A stretch of 64,000 bases of DNA from Leptolyngbya sp. PCC 6406 (GCF_000332095.2 NZ_KI913949.1:4239048-4303047); one strand, 5' to 3'. Counted from the stretch's first letter, positions 25,888 to 35,943 are shown. Notes: generated by a model not told the origin, from the sequence alone. Made by a program: numbers and translations.

Positions 25888-26720
25888 CACGCCCCCATGC
25901 CGGAATATTGGCGCAGACCCCGCCGCCACAGCCAGCGATTGAGGGCCAGAAAGATCAGTCCCCAACCTAAAATCGCCAGCACCCCCTGAAGCATATCCAC
26001 TGGGCTACCAATCAGTAGGCTGACGGGGAAATAGATCAAATAGGGAAAGGGCGTCCACAGGACCACCTGCCGTACCCCTTCTGGGAATAGATCCAGCGGC
26101 GCAATCATCCCCGACAAAAACAGATACAGCAAATACCAAAACTGCTCCACCGCTGTAGCCCGCTCTGTCCAGAAGGTCAGCATGGCAATGGTGTACTGAA
26201 TTAAAAACCGGAGGCAAAAGGCCAGCGCCGTTGCCCCTACCCCCAAGACTAGGGCCGAGGGAGAGGGTAGCCAAGCTGCCTGGGGATACAGCAGTAGGAA
26301 TAATCCCACCAGCGCCACAATAAAGGGCAGCCGTGCCAGTCGCTCCGAAACATGGCTGAAGAAATGTCGCCACACCGGGTCAATAGGTTGAAGCAGATAG
26401 GGGGACAGTTTCCCCTCTACGACCTCCCGCTCAAACTCCCACACGACCCAGGCCACGGTAAATTGGCGCACTACAAACACCGCCAAAAAGTACCGAATAA
26501 AGGTCAAGGCATCCAATCCTGTGGGGGCACTTTCGGCGGCATAGGCCCAGATACCCATGAAAATTAGCGGAAAAGTGCCCGAAAGTGCCCAAAATAATAG
26601 CTCGGCTCGGTATTCCACCATATAGGCGTAGTACACCGATAGCATCACCCGTGTGATCTGGAGGGCATGGGCGATGGGTCGAACGCGCAAGGCCCGTCGA
26701 GGCATCCGAGTCTGGGTCAT
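25887..26720 (-). CDS. ABC-2 type transporter permease, first subunit
   Basis: A 277-residue membrane protein of the ABC-2/DUF990 type with a short basic N-terminus and about six helices. The cytosolic signature VVWEFEREVVEGKLSPYLLQPIDP, near residues 93-116, resembles the coupling region of this permease class. Its ATG overlaps the stop of the upstream histidine kinase gene (ATGA) and its own stop overlaps the next permease start. The cognate ATP-binding protein must be encoded elsewhere. Confidence 0.85.
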   Translation of the reverse strand: MTQTRMPRRALRVRPIAHALQITRVMLSVYYAYMVEYRAELLFWALSGTFPLIFMGIWAYAAESAPTGLDALTFIRYFLAVFVVRQFTVAWVVWEFEREVVEGKLSPYLLQPIDPVWRHFFSHVSERLARLPFIVALVGLFLLLYPQAAWLPSPSALVLGVGATALAFCLRFLIQYTIAMLTFWTERATAVEQFWYLLYLFLSGMIAPLDLFPEGVRQVVLWTPFPYLIYFPVSLLIGSPVDMLQGVLAILGWGLIFLALNRWLWRRGLRQYSGMGA

Positions 26721-29700
26721 GCTAAGGCCCCTTGTTCTTGATGGAGGGGGATTGTGATCTCAAAACAGGTGCCCCCTGTGGCAGGGGTGAGGCAGGTCAG
26801 GGTGCCACCATGCTTTTCCGCCACGATCTGATAGCTGATGGAGAGGCCCATGCCCGTTCCCTTACCAATGGGTTTGGTAGTGAAGAAGGGATCGAAAATG
26901 TGGGGCTTGGCCGACTCCGGTAGGGCGGGGCCATTATTCGCGATCGCAATTCTGACCCCCTCCCCCTCCCCCCTGGCAGTCGTCAGGGTAATCTGCGGGG
27001 ATTCACCCTCCATGTGGCCCGTGGCCAATGCCTCCTCTAGGGCATCAATAGCGTTACTGAGGATATTCATAAACACCTGATTGAGCTGTCCCGCATAACA
27101 CTCTACCGGCGGCAGGTCGCCGTACTGGCGCACCACTTGGATTTCGCCCCGATCGGATTTCACCTTGATCCGGTTCTGTAAAATCATCAGGGTACTGTCC
27201 AAGCCCGCATGGATATCCACCGCCTTCATCTCTGCCTCGTCCATGCGAGAAAAGGTACGGAGGGAAGCCACAATTTCCTGAATCCGATCGGCCCCCACCT
27301 TCATGGAGTTGAGCAGCTTGGGCAAGTCCTCCAGCAAAAAGGGCAGATCAATAATCTGGATTTCCGTTGCGATCGCCGCTGTAGGTTGGGGGTATTCCTG
27401 CTGATAAAGGTCCAGCAGGTGAAGTAAGTCATCGGTGTAGGCGCGGGCATGGGTGAGGTTGCCGTAGATAAAGTTCACCGGATTGTTGATCTCGTGGGCT
27501 ACCCCCGCCACCAATTGTCCCAGGCTAGACATTTTTTCACTCTGGATGACTTGGGCCTGGGTGCGCTGGAGTTCGGTTAGGGTGTGCTGGAGTTCCACCG
27601 CCTGATCCCGCAGATTCATCTCCGACTTTTGCAGCGCCAGTTCCGTTTGCCGCCGCTGCCAAGCTTCAATTTCTGAGGTCAACAAATCCGCCAGGGATCC
27701 GGCAAAACTGATTTCCTCCAAACTCCATGGCCGCGCCGTTTCCCCACAGGATTCAATGCAAAAAACCGCTACCATTTCCCCCTTCAGCCACAGGGAAGTA
27801 TGCATCAGCGCCATCACCGACCCTAGCTCTAATGGATCATAGACTTGGGCCAAATTCTGAGTACAGGGATCAGCGGTGATATCCGCTATGGCAATGGTGC
27901 GCTCCGTCGCTAGTGCCTGCATATAGGTGCCCAAATTCTCTAGGGGGAGGTTGGGCTGGCGACTATGGCCCGCTGCCACACTGTAGTAGTCGTGACACCA
28001 CAGGGTACTATGATGGCCCCTTTGGGCCGGCTTCTGACCATCGCGGCTGACCATCCACAGCCCCGCACTGGCATCGAGGGTCGCTGCCGCCGCCTCTAGC
28101 ACTTGGGCCACAAATTGCTCAAAGCTCAACTGCTCTAGGGCGCGATCGCGCACAAGCTGGGCGACGGCATCCCGATGATGGCGCATCTGGGCCTCGCTCT
28201 GGCGCAGGGCCGCCGTGGCCCGTTCCCGCTCAGTGATGTCTAACACCAGAGACGCCATCCCCATCACCTCACCGTCTAGGTCCACAATAGGGGTGTTGTA
28301 CCACTCGCAGGTGATTAGCCGCCCCTCGCGGGTGAGGTTGGTGTTGACACTGCGGGTGCCCCCCTGCTGGTGCAGGAGATCGACAAAAATTTGGTCCACC
28401 AGCGATTGCACCTCCGGCTGCACAATAAAGCTCGCCTTCTGTCCAATCGCCTCCGCCGCTGGATAGCCAAAGATTTTCTCCGCCGCCCGGTTCCAAGCCT
28501 GGACCCGACACGCCGGATCCCACTCAATCACTGCCATCGGCGTCTGCTGAATCACCAACGACAGCTTTTGTTGAGATGCCTCCAGATCTTGGGTGCGCTC
28601 CAGAACCCGCTGTTCCAACTCGGCATTGAACTGCTGAAGCTGGGTCTCTGCCCGTTTGCGATCGCTGATGTCCCGGATTATCACCAACACCTGATTGGCA
28701 CCACTAGCGGTCATCCGCACCTCTTCATGGCGGAGTTCCCCCCGAATCTCAATCTCCTGCTCATAGATCTGGATTTTGCCCGTCGCTAGCGCAGCAGCAG
28801 CATGAGACATCCGCTGATTTGCCAAGGCCGGGGGCAACACGTCATAAACTGTGCGCACAGTACCCGTTTGGAAAGACTCCGCCGGGGCCACACTCAGGTC
28901 AATATTGCTAGACACATCTCGGTAGGTGCCATCTCCATCCATAGAGATCAGTAAATCGGGAATCGCCTGGATCAAGGCCCGATTTGTCGCTTCACTCTGG
29001 CGCAGTTGCTGCTCCGCTGCCTTACGGGCCGTAATGTCAAACATGGCCCCATTCAGATGTTGCAGATTCCCCGTTTCATCAAAGGAGCCCCGCCCCTTTT
29101 CATAGATCCACCGCAGACTGCCATCCCGGTGCCAAATACGATACTCCAACTCATAGGCCCGCTGTTCCTCTAGGGCTAACGCCACCGCTGCCGTTACCCA
29201 GTCCTGATCATCTCCGTGGAGCAGAGTAGACCAGGTTCGTACCCGATTTTGAATAAAGTCTGTGGCAGGATAGCCGCAAATATCCTCCACCCAATTGCTA
29301 AGGACCACCATGGTCCAATTGTCATCATAGTGACAGCGGTAAATCGCCCCCGGCACATTGGCCAACAGTTCTCGAAAGCGGGTTTCACTATCCGCCAGAG
29401 AGAGTTCTACCTGCTTTTGCTGGGTCACCTCTCGCAGAGTGGCAATGACAAAGGTATTGCCCTGACTATCCTGAAAAACCGACTTGTGGCTGGCGACAAT
29501 ACGCTGTTGTCCCTGGGCATCGGTAAGGGATGCCTCCCGCTGCTGGGGTTGGTGGCTGATCAGGACGATATCATCCTCTTCCCAAAACACCCGCGCCTCG
29601 TCCGACGACAAAATATTGGTGTTGGACTGCCCTAATAGGGCCGTTGCCGGGTAGCCTACCAGTTGGCAAAAGGCTTCATTCACAAACACCCACCGATGGC

Positions 29701-29797
29701 GACAATCTTTGATCACTAGGGGATCGCTGATGCCGTCGAGAAGGTTAGAGAACACATCAATCGACAGGCTACTTAAAAATTCAGGTTTGAAAGGCAC
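26717..29797 (-). CDS. Multi-PAS/GAF sensor histidine kinase
   Basis: A 1026-residue soluble sensor kinase. In order: four PAS domains (about residues 10-125, 140-260, 270-385 and 410-530; e.g. ICGYPATDF and IFGYPAAEAIG), a GAF domain (about 560-720), a coiled coil, then HisKA with LVAGVAHEINNPVNFIYGNL (His about 768) and HATPase with GTGMGLSISYQIV. The third and fourth PAS domains are joined by a Glu/Gln-rich coil. Its stop overlaps the start of the ABC-2 permease gene, so signalling and transport are likely coupled. No response regulator is adjacent. Confidence 0.93.
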   Translation of the reverse strand: MPFKPEFLSSLSIDVFSNLLDGISDPLVIKDCRHRWVFVNEAFCQLVGYPATALLGQSNTNILSSDEARVFWEEDDIVLISHQPQQREASLTDAQGQQRIVASHKSVFQDSQGNTFVIATLREVTQQKQVELSLADSETRFRELLANVPGAIYRCHYDDNWTMVVLSNWVEDICGYPATDFIQNRVRTWSTLLHGDDQDWVTAAVALALEEQRAYELEYRIWHRDGSLRWIYEKGRGSFDETGNLQHLNGAMFDITARKAAEQQLRQSEATNRALIQAIPDLLISMDGDGTYRDVSSNIDLSVAPAESFQTGTVRTVYDVLPPALANQRMSHAAAALATGKIQIYEQEIEIRGELRHEEVRMTASGANQVLVIIRDISDRKRAETQLQQFNAELEQRVLERTQDLEASQQKLSLVIQQTPMAVIEWDPACRVQAWNRAAEKIFGYPAAEAIGQKASFIVQPEVQSLVDQIFVDLLHQQGGTRSVNTNLTREGRLITCEWYNTPIVDLDGEVMGMASLVLDITERERATAALRQSEAQMRHHRDAVAQLVRDRALEQLSFEQFVAQVLEAAAATLDASAGLWMVSRDGQKPAQRGHHSTLWCHDYYSVAAGHSRQPNLPLENLGTYMQALATERTIAIADITADPCTQNLAQVYDPLELGSVMALMHTSLWLKGEMVAVFCIESCGETARPWSLEEISFAGSLADLLTSEIEAWQRRQTELALQKSEMNLRDQAVELQHTLTELQRTQAQVIQSEKMSSLGQLVAGVAHEINNPVNFIYGNLTHARAYTDDLLHLLDLYQQEYPQPTAAIATEIQIIDLPFLLEDLPKLLNSMKVGADRIQEIVASLRTFSRMDEAEMKAVDIHAGLDSTLMILQNRIKVKSDRGEIQVVRQYGDLPPVECYAGQLNQVFMNILSNAIDALEEALATGHMEGESPQITLTTARGEGEGVRIAIANNGPALPESAKPHIFDPFFTTKPIGKGTGMGLSISYQIVAEKHGGTLTCLTPATGGTCFEITIPLHQEQGALA

Positions 29798-29990
29798 AGC
29801 AGCGACGAATTAGAGCGTGTTGGAAGGTGAATCAAGCGCGAAGGGATTTACACACAAGTTATTGTATCCACCCCTATCTCCCCTGTCCGTAGCGGGGGCT
29901 TCCCTCGGCTGAGCTTGCCAAAGTCTAGCCTGCACAGTAGCCTGACATGCCATTCCGCCTCTCCGATATACTGCGTCTCAAACCCTGGAG

Positions 29991-30767
29991 ATGGCTGTGA
30001 TAGAACTCACTGGGCTGCAACTGACTTTAGCGCTGGGGCTGATGGCGATCGCGATCGCACTATCGGCATGGCAACGTCTGGGGCTGACGGGATCCCTTGC
30101 GATCGCAACGGGTCGCACCGTCTTACAACTGCTAGGTGTGGGATACCTGTTGGCGGTGGTATTTGCTTGGCGCAGCCCCTGGGCGGTACTGGGGATCCTC
30201 GGCGTGATGCTCACCGTAGCCGCATGGGTGGCCCGCAACCGCATTAGCAAACAGGTAAAGGGGCTTTTGGTGCTGGTGCTGGGGACTCTACTCGCCAGTA
30301 CCGCCCTCACCATGGCCTACATTATCCTGGTGGTAATGCGCCCGGAGCCCTGGTATGAGCCGCGCTATCTCGTGCCCTTGACGGGCATGGTCTTGGGCAA
30401 TACGATGACTGCCGCCGCGATCGCAGGAGAGCGCCTAGTTAATGCCCTTCAGCAAAACCGTACCGCCATCGAAACCCACCTGAGCCTAGGGGCCACCCCG
30501 GCCCAAGCCATTCACCCCTATCGGCGAGAGGCGATTACAGCAGGCTTAATTCCCACCCTCAATGCCATGATGGTGGTCGGCATCGTTACCCTACCGGGGA
30601 TCATCACCGGGCAACTGCTGGCGGGGGCCGACCCGCTGAACGCGGCCCTATACCAAATGATGATTATGTTTATGCTGGCCTTTGCCACATTGCTGGCGGC
30701 GCTGTTGATAACCCTGGGACTGCGGCGGCGATTTTTCAACGCTGCTGCTCAATTGATAGTGCCTTGA
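29991..30767 (+). CDS. fetB: FetB-like (UPF0014) ABC permease
   Basis: A 258-residue membrane protein with about seven hydrophobic helices. The family signature includes PLTGMVLGNTMTAAAIAGERL and LGATPAQAIHPYRREAITAGLIP, followed by the helix VVGIVTLPGIITGQLLAGADPL (residues about 196-217). In E. coli FetAB exports iron and relieves oxidative stress. The FetA ATPase is not next to it here, so the partner must lie elsewhere. The start is an ATG at 29991. Confidence 0.88.
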   Translation: MAVIELTGLQLTLALGLMAIAIALSAWQRLGLTGSLAIATGRTVLQLLGVGYLLAVVFAWRSPWAVLGILGVMLTVAAWVARNRISKQVKGLLVLVLGTLLASTALTMAYIILVVMRPEPWYEPRYLVPLTGMVLGNTMTAAAIAGERLVNALQQNRTAIETHLSLGATPAQAIHPYRREAITAGLIPTLNAMMVVGIVTLPGIITGQLLAGADPLNAALYQMMIMFMLAFATLLAALLITLGLRRRFFNAAAQLIVP

Positions 30768-30922
30768 GTCGCAGTGGAAATCAGCCCTCGTATCCTAGAT
30801 GAAACGGTTAGAGTGTTTATGCTGCTCAGTACCAGGGGCTGTGGACAAAGAACTGTGGACAATATGGTTGAGGAGCGTACAAATGACAGTGGGCCGGAGT
30901 TCTCCCGCCCCAGTTGGGGGAT

Positions 30923-32257
30923 ATGGCAGCACTGAAAACTAGCAAAATTCGATATCCCTGGCGCTGGGTGTTGGCAGCAGGCGTGGTGGCGTTGATGGGG
31001 TTGGGGGCGATCGCGATCGCAACGGGAGGCAACCGAGGGCCTGCCTACGACGTGAACGCCCTGACAGTGCCAGTAGATTCCACCGCCCTGACAGTCCGCA
31101 TTCAGGCCAGTGGCACGGTGGAACCGATCCAAACCGTGAACCTGAGTCCCCGGACTGCTGGCATTCTAGAGCGGCTGTATGTGGAGCAGGGGGATACGGT
31201 CGTTGCTGGACAGCTTATTGCCCAGATGCGGAGCAGTGACATCGAGGCCCAACTGCGGCAAAGCCGTGCCGCAGTGGCGGAGGCCGAAGCTCGACTGGCG
31301 GAAGTGCAGCGGGGCAATGTCCCCGCCGCCATCGGCCAAGGCCGCGCCGCTGTAGCGGGGGCCGTCGCCCAGGCCCAGGACGCCCAAGCCCGCCTTGACC
31401 TCGCCCAAGGGCAGCTAGAACGGAATCGCCAGCTTCAGGCCCAGGGGGCCATCTCGGCCAACGAGTTAGATACCTTTGTGCGCGAGGTGCGGAGTGCAGA
31501 AGCTGGCTTGGTTCAAGCCCAAGCCCGTACAGAGGAGACCCGTCAGCGACTTCTAGAACTTGGCAATGCGCCGGAACCGGAGGCGGTAGCCCAAGCCGCT
31601 GCCCGTCTAGAGCAGTCCCTGGCCCAACTCCAAGCCGCTGAGGTGAGTCTAGAGGACACCCGCATCCGGGCTCCTTTTGCAGGAGTCATCACCCAGAAAT
31701 TTGCCACAGCGGGAGCCTTTGTGACACCAACCACCTCGGCATCGGAGGCGACCTCGGCAACCTCAACGGCGATTGTGGCCCTGGCCAGCGGCCTAGAGAT
31801 ACTGGCGGAGGTTCCCGAGGCGGATATTAGCCAGATTCGTCCAGGTCAGGCGGTGGAGATTCAGGCTAATGCTTTCCCTGATGACATCTTTCAGGGGCAG
31901 GTGCGGTTGATTGCCCCGGAGGCGATCGTGCGCCAAAATGTGACCCTATTTCAGGTGCGGATTAACCTGCTGACGGGGACGGATAGGCTCCTGTCTAACT
32001 TGAATGTGAATGTGAGTTTCATCGGTGACAGCCTCCAGGATGCTCTAGTGGTACCGACGGTGGCGGTGATTACCCAGGCAGGCCGCACGGGGGTCTTGGT
32101 ACCCGATGAGCGAGATCGCGTCCGGTTTCGCCCTGTCACGCTGGGGTCGCAAGCGGGGGAAAATATTCAAATTCTGGAGGGGGTGACAGTGGGGGAACGG
32201 GTTTTTGTCGATCTGCCCCCTGGTCAAACCCTAGACTCGATTCAACCGGAGAATTGA
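30923..32257 (+). CDS. Periplasmic adaptor (membrane-fusion) subunit of an efflux pump
   Basis: A HlyD/RND-type adaptor of about 445 residues. An N-terminal membrane anchor (YPWRWVLAAGVVALMGLGAIA) is followed by the lipoyl half-domain (SGTVEPIQTVNLSPRTAGIL), a long Ala/Gln-rich coiled coil (residues about 110-230), the second lipoyl half (RIRAPFAGVITQKFATAGAF) and beta-barrel domains (GLEILAEVPEADISQIRPGQ). A TTG at 30914 precedes, but the ATG at 30923 is the more usual start. No inner-membrane pump gene follows, so the partner transporter is unknown. Confidence 0.88.
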   Translation: MAALKTSKIRYPWRWVLAAGVVALMGLGAIAIATGGNRGPAYDVNALTVPVDSTALTVRIQASGTVEPIQTVNLSPRTAGILERLYVEQGDTVVAGQLIAQMRSSDIEAQLRQSRAAVAEAEARLAEVQRGNVPAAIGQGRAAVAGAVAQAQDAQARLDLAQGQLERNRQLQAQGAISANELDTFVREVRSAEAGLVQAQARTEETRQRLLELGNAPEPEAVAQAAARLEQSLAQLQAAEVSLEDTRIRAPFAGVITQKFATAGAFVTPTTSASEATSATSTAIVALASGLEILAEVPEADISQIRPGQAVEIQANAFPDDIFQGQVRLIAPEAIVRQNVTLFQVRINLLTGTDRLLSNLNVNVSFIGDSLQDALVVPTVAVITQAGRTGVLVPDERDRVRFRPVTLGSQAGENIQILEGVTVGERVFVDLPPGQTLDSIQPEN

Positions 32258-32327
32258 TATTGGGGGGCAAGGTTGAATTGGGGGGAAGGGGAACCGAATT
32301 CAAAGTGCCTATTTTATCGCGCAATCC

Positions 32328-32861
32328 TTAACTCGCAGGGGCGATGCGCTTGCGGAGGGACTCAGAGCGACGCTTGGCGGTTTTGTTTTGGGGTTCTAGC
32401 TGGAGGGCCTGCTCATAGGTTTCTAGAGCCTGACTCGTTAACTGTTTACGCTCGTAGCTGTGGCCCAGGTTATTGAGGGCGGTCACATAACCGGGCTCAA
32501 TTTCCAGTGCTTCCTTGTAGTGGCGAATCGCTACGTCGTATTGCTCTTGGGCAAAGTGGGTGTACCCCAGGGCATTCAGAATCAGCGGAGAATATTCCTT
32601 TTCATCCTTGGCCAGGGTTTTGAGGGCAAGCTTGAGTTGGGCCGCAGCCTTGGCATAGAGCTTCTTGTCTAGCAGCAGACTCCCTAGTTCGTAGTGTTCC
32701 TGGGCGGTGCCCTTTTCTTTGCTCAGTTTGGTCTGGAGTCGGTTGAGGGTGGTTTCAATGCGGCGGGTTTTGATCACCTGACGCAGCACCAACACTGCTG
32801 CGACCCCCAATAGGACCAACAGTGTTGAGAGATAGGTGAGCAGTAGATTGCTATTTTCCAT
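32328..32861 (-). CDS. ycf37: Ycf37-like TPR protein (PSI biogenesis)
   Basis: A 177-residue protein with one N-terminal membrane helix (LLLTYLSTLLVLLGVAAVLVL), a basic stretch, and three TPR units (YELGSLLLDKKLYAKAAAQL; ALGYTHFAQEQYDVAIRHYK; ALNNLGHSYERKQLTSQALE). This layout and sequence match the Ycf37 family, which helps accumulate photosystem I in cyanobacteria and, as Pyg7, in plastids. The family assignment is from memory of the pattern; orthology was not tested. Confidence 0.8.
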   Translation of the reverse strand: MENSNLLLTYLSTLLVLLGVAAVLVLRQVIKTRRIETTLNRLQTKLSKEKGTAQEHYELGSLLLDKKLYAKAAAQLKLALKTLAKDEKEYSPLILNALGYTHFAQEQYDVAIRHYKEALEIEPGYVTALNNLGHSYERKQLTSQALETYEQALQLEPQNKTAKRRSESLRKRIAPAS

Positions 32862-32916
32862 GGGGCGCTTTGGCAGAAACCGGGCAGAACATCACATGCT
32901 GATTATCTTGCCACGT

Positions 32917-33696
32917 TCAGGGTAATCCCCAGACTGCGGCGCGTTCTTCGAGCCAGCCTGTCTCATGCCATTGGTTGAGGGAGGCGTTGACTTGACGGCG
33001 GAGGGTATCGTACTGGACTCCCTTGGGTATGGCGATAGCTAGGGGCACCGCTGTCAGGACATCGGGCAAGAGCCGATACTCAGGATACTCCTGAACCCAT
33101 CCCGTTAGGACGCTGACATCTCCGGCAAAGGCATCGGCCCGTCGTGTTTCCAGGGTGGTTAAGGCATCGGGGTAGGAGGGCACGCCAATTAAGCGGGCAG
33201 CAGGTAGGAAAAAGTTTACATGGGTGACCGCTTCAGAGCCCTGAAGTAGGGCAATCGCGCCTTGCCGCAGATCCTCAAGTCGCTGAATGGTAGGGAGACG
33301 GGTGACAAATCCGGTGCCGTCGAGGTAGTAGGGGATACTAAAGCTGACCACCCGCTGGCGCATGGGGGTAACGCCTACTCCGGCGATGGCCATATCTACC
33401 TCATCGGCGAGGACGGCGTTTAGGCGGGCATCGTTGGCCAAGGGCTGAAACTGAACGGCTTCGGCATCTCCGAAGAGATCTACCGCGAGTTGGCGGGCAA
33501 TGTCAATTTCATAGCCCACCAGTTCCCCGGTTTCATCTAAAAAGCCTAGGGGTCGCCAATTGTCCTTGACCCCTACCACGAGGTAGCCGCGATCGCGAAT
33601 CGCCTCTAAATTTGCACATAGGGAAACTGGAGGTGCAGCTAGCTGCCCCCCCAGGACCATGCCGACCATGCCAAAACCGAGAAGTCTGTAGTTCAA
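32917..33696 (-). CDS. Family 3 solute-binding protein of an ABC importer
   Basis: A periplasmic amino-acid-type binding protein: NLEAIRDRGYLVVGVKDNWRPLGFLDETGE opens the first lobe (residues about 30-59 here), with GYEIDIARQLA and AIAGVGVTPMRQRVVSFSIPYY as family motifs. The frame is open to a TTG at 33732, but the TTG at 33696 follows a GAGAGG ribosome site and yields a clean signal peptide (MNYRLLGFGMVGMVLGG, then APPVSLCA). The permease and ATPase are not nearby, so it may work with a distant transporter or act as a sensor. Confidence 0.87.
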   Translation of the reverse strand: MNYRLLGFGMVGMVLGGQLAAPPVSLCANLEAIRDRGYLVVGVKDNWRPLGFLDETGELVGYEIDIARQLAVDLFGDAEAVQFQPLANDARLNAVLADEVDMAIAGVGVTPMRQRVVSFSIPYYLDGTGFVTRLPTIQRLEDLRQGAIALLQGSEAVTHVNFFLPAARLIGVPSYPDALTTLETRRADAFAGDVSVLTGWVQEYPEYRLLPDVLTAVPLAIAIPKGVQYDTLRRQVNASLNQWHETGWLEERAAVWGLP

Positions 33697-33785
33697 GCAG
33701 CCCTCTCTCAGAGAAAACTGGCGCAACCGCAATGGCCAAAGCCCAGTCCAAGGGGAAAGGGGACCATCGCAGATAGACCCTATGC

Positions 33786-34136
33786 TTAAGCCTTTGTGGC
33801 GACCTCAACCACCTTGGTGAACCCAGCGGGGTCTAGGACCGCCATTTGGGCTAACATTTTGCGGTTGATCTCAATATTGGCCTTTTTGAGTTGGCCAATC
33901 AAACGGCTGTAGCTGATGCCTTCTTGGCGCGCCGCTGCGTTGATGCGGGTAATCCACAGGCGACGGAAATCGCGCTTCCGGTTGCGGCGATCACGATAGG
34001 CATACCGCAATGCCTTCATCACCTGCTGATTTGCTGTGCGAAACAGCTTGGAGTGGGATCCCCGAAATCCCTTCGCTAGTTTGAGAATTTTTTTGCGGCG
34101 CTTCCGGGCGACATTGCCGCGCTTAACCCGAGCCAT
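33786..34136 (-). CDS. rplT: 50S ribosomal protein L20
   Basis: A 116-residue basic 23S rRNA-binding protein needed early in large-subunit assembly. It starts [19 protein letters not shown], then [20 protein letters not shown] and [16 protein letters not shown], with the C-terminal [20 protein letters not shown] (L20 hallmark). It follows rpmI by 70 bp on the same strand. Confidence 0.99.
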   Translation of the reverse strand: MARVKRGNVARKRRKKILKLAKGFRGSHSKLFRTANQQVMKALRYAYRDRRNRKRDFRRLWITRINAAARQEGISYSRLIGQLKKANIEINRKMLAQMAVLDPAGFTKVVEVATKA

Positions 34137-34206
34137 GACCGTTACCCTATTCGTTTACAACTGTTCATTTCCAACCGTGGTGTGTGGAATCTAGGTGCGG
34201 CCTCCC

Positions 34207-34404
34207 TTAGAGGTAGGGCAGCATGGCTTCCACATTCGGGGCATCCTGCTCACTCACTAAGCCAATCTGGGAAAGACGGGACTTGCGATCAGTGCCTTTC
34301 TTCTGTAGCAGGTGGTTATGAAACGCTTTGCGGCGCATAATTTTGCCGCTACCACTGCGCCGGAAGCGTTTTGCAGCCGCACGGCGTGTTTTCAGCTTTG
34401 GCAT
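34207..34404 (-). CDS. rpmI: 50S ribosomal protein L35
   Basis: A 65-residue basic ribosomal protein with [20 protein letters not shown] and the [15 protein letters not shown] motif. It is the partner of rplT immediately downstream, the usual rpmI-rplT order. infC is not next to it. Only 26 bp separate it from the stop of the class II aldolase gene upstream, so read-through transcription is possible. Confidence 0.99.
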   Translation of the reverse strand: MPKLKTRRAAAKRFRRSGSGKIMRRKAFHNHLLQKKGTDRKSRLSQIGLVSEQDAPNVEAMLPYL

Positions 34405-34430
34405 GACTGATTCCTAGTTTCGACACAGTC

Positions 34431-35135
34431 TTAAATCATACACCTCTGGTCCAAGGATTCACAAGAGGTTAGGGACTCGGAGAAAAATAAGGTGCCCGCA
34501 GATCCCTGAGTAGCTAAGTCCAACAGCTTCTGGGCTGCATCTGCCACTGTCTCACCAAAGGCAATCAGGCCATCTTCATGGCCCGCCATGACCAAAATCC
34601 TACCCACCGCCAAGTCGGTGTCATGGAAGAGGCGGATCATCTCTGCGGCCATGGCTGGGGTACCGTAGGCAACGCTGGCGCAGGTGGTGGGTAGAATGCC
34701 TTGGTACTGCTGCCACAGCCCCCGGTGATGGATGTGGGCGATCGCGCCAATTCTCGACAAGCCAGTTCTGAACCTGTGGTCGTAGAGGGCGGCGTGGGTG
34801 AGGGATTCCGAAGAGGCTTTGAGGGGGCCAGTGCAGTGGAGGTAATTTTGGGCAATGTCCCAGGTGGTGACCTGGCTGTAGTGCTCGGGACCTGTGGTGG
34901 GCAGGTGACCAGTCTGAGTGCCGGAGATGACAAACCCCTGTCCCGGCAGGCGCAGACTGACGTTGCCGTAGCCGATGCCATCGGGATAGACCCCAATCAG
35001 CCCCGCCGCAAAGAGGCGATCGCGTTCCTGAATCAAGGGGGCAAGGGTTTCTAGGGCCAGGGGAGGCTCTGACTGCCAATGGCACTGATATTTGATAACC
35101 CCTTCATCCCGCTGCATCCCTCCATCCTGCCGCAT
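34431..35135 (-). CDS. Class II aldolase/adducin family protein
   Basis: A 234-residue member of the class II aldolase fold that also includes L-fuculose- and L-ribulose-phosphate enzymes. The Zn-ligand pattern IAHIHHRGLW (His-x-His, about residue 133) and the N-terminal loop GIGYGNVSLRLPGQGFVISGT, residues about 53-73, are visible. The third ligand His is probably in VMAGHEDGLIAFGET. The substrate is unknown. Met7 is an alternative start. Confidence 0.82.
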   Translation of the reverse strand: MRQDGGMQRDEGVIKYQCHWQSEPPLALETLAPLIQERDRLFAAGLIGVYPDGIGYGNVSLRLPGQGFVISGTQTGHLPTTGPEHYSQVTTWDIAQNYLHCTGPLKASSESLTHAALYDHRFRTGLSRIGAIAHIHHRGLWQQYQGILPTTCASVAYGTPAMAAEMIRLFHDTDLAVGRILVMAGHEDGLIAFGETVADAAQKLLDLATQGSAGTLFFSESLTSCESLDQRCMI

Positions 35136-35259
35136 ATTTGTCGTCTTTATCTATCTTTTCCTGGATCCTATCTATCGGCTCAAAAATCCTTGCAAATCTG
35201 CTGTAGCATCCCCGTGCCAAGGATAGGGTTAAAATCAAGCATCCGAAGGGAGGGGCGCG

Positions 35260-35817
35260 GTGAGATTGATTATGGTGGGGGGACCGGGAGCGGGGAAGGG
35301 CACCCAGGCACAGCGATTGAGCCAGGGGTTAGGGATTCCCTGGATTTCCTCGGGGGATCTACTGCATCAGGCCATTGATGCCCAAACGACCTTGGGACAA
35401 AAGGTCCAGTCCCTGGTGGAGGCGGGGGAGTTGGTGGATGATGCCACGATGATCGAGCTGATGCGCGATCGCCTGCAACAGCCCGATGCTCAAGGGGGCT
35501 GGCTGCTAGACGGTTATCCTCGTACTGCGTTCCAGGCGGAGGAGTTGGATTTCTTGCTGGACGACATTCAACAGCAGGTGGACTGGGCCATTTGGCTGGA
35601 CGTGCCTAAGGATGTTCTGATGGCACGGTCTCTAGCGAAAGCGCGATCGCGATCTGACGACAACCCCGAAGCCCTGGAACGGCGGATCGAACTGCTCTAT
35701 GACTGTACGGTGCCGATTTTGGACTATTACGGCTACCGAGATCGCCTGTTGAAGGTAGACGGGCACCAGTCTCCCGAGGTCGTAGAGGCCACCATTCGCA
35801 GTGGTCTCGGGTATTAA
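35260..35817 (+). CDS. adk: Adenylate kinase (short form)
   Basis: Interconverts ATP + AMP with 2 ADP. The start is a GTG at 35260. P-loop GGPGAGKGTQ, the NMP-binding ISSGDLLHQAI, and LLDGYPRTAFQAE are typical. The lid is short (ARSRSDDNPEALERRIELL) as in the non-zinc class common in cyanobacteria. Full length at 185 residues. Confidence 0.95.
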   Translation: MRLIMVGGPGAGKGTQAQRLSQGLGIPWISSGDLLHQAIDAQTTLGQKVQSLVEAGELVDDATMIELMRDRLQQPDAQGGWLLDGYPRTAFQAEELDFLLDDIQQQVDWAIWLDVPKDVLMARSLAKARSRSDDNPEALERRIELLYDCTVPILDYYGYRDRLLKVDGHQSPEVVEATIRSGLGY

Positions 35818-35943
35818 ATCGCCCCAATTCCTGTCCCTGGGGTTAGGACCGTGACTGCGAACCCATAACGGTCTAGGCAGAATGGCACAATAGGTCAGCA
35901 ATGACCGCCTAGGAATATCATTACGGAACTTTACGGAACTGCT

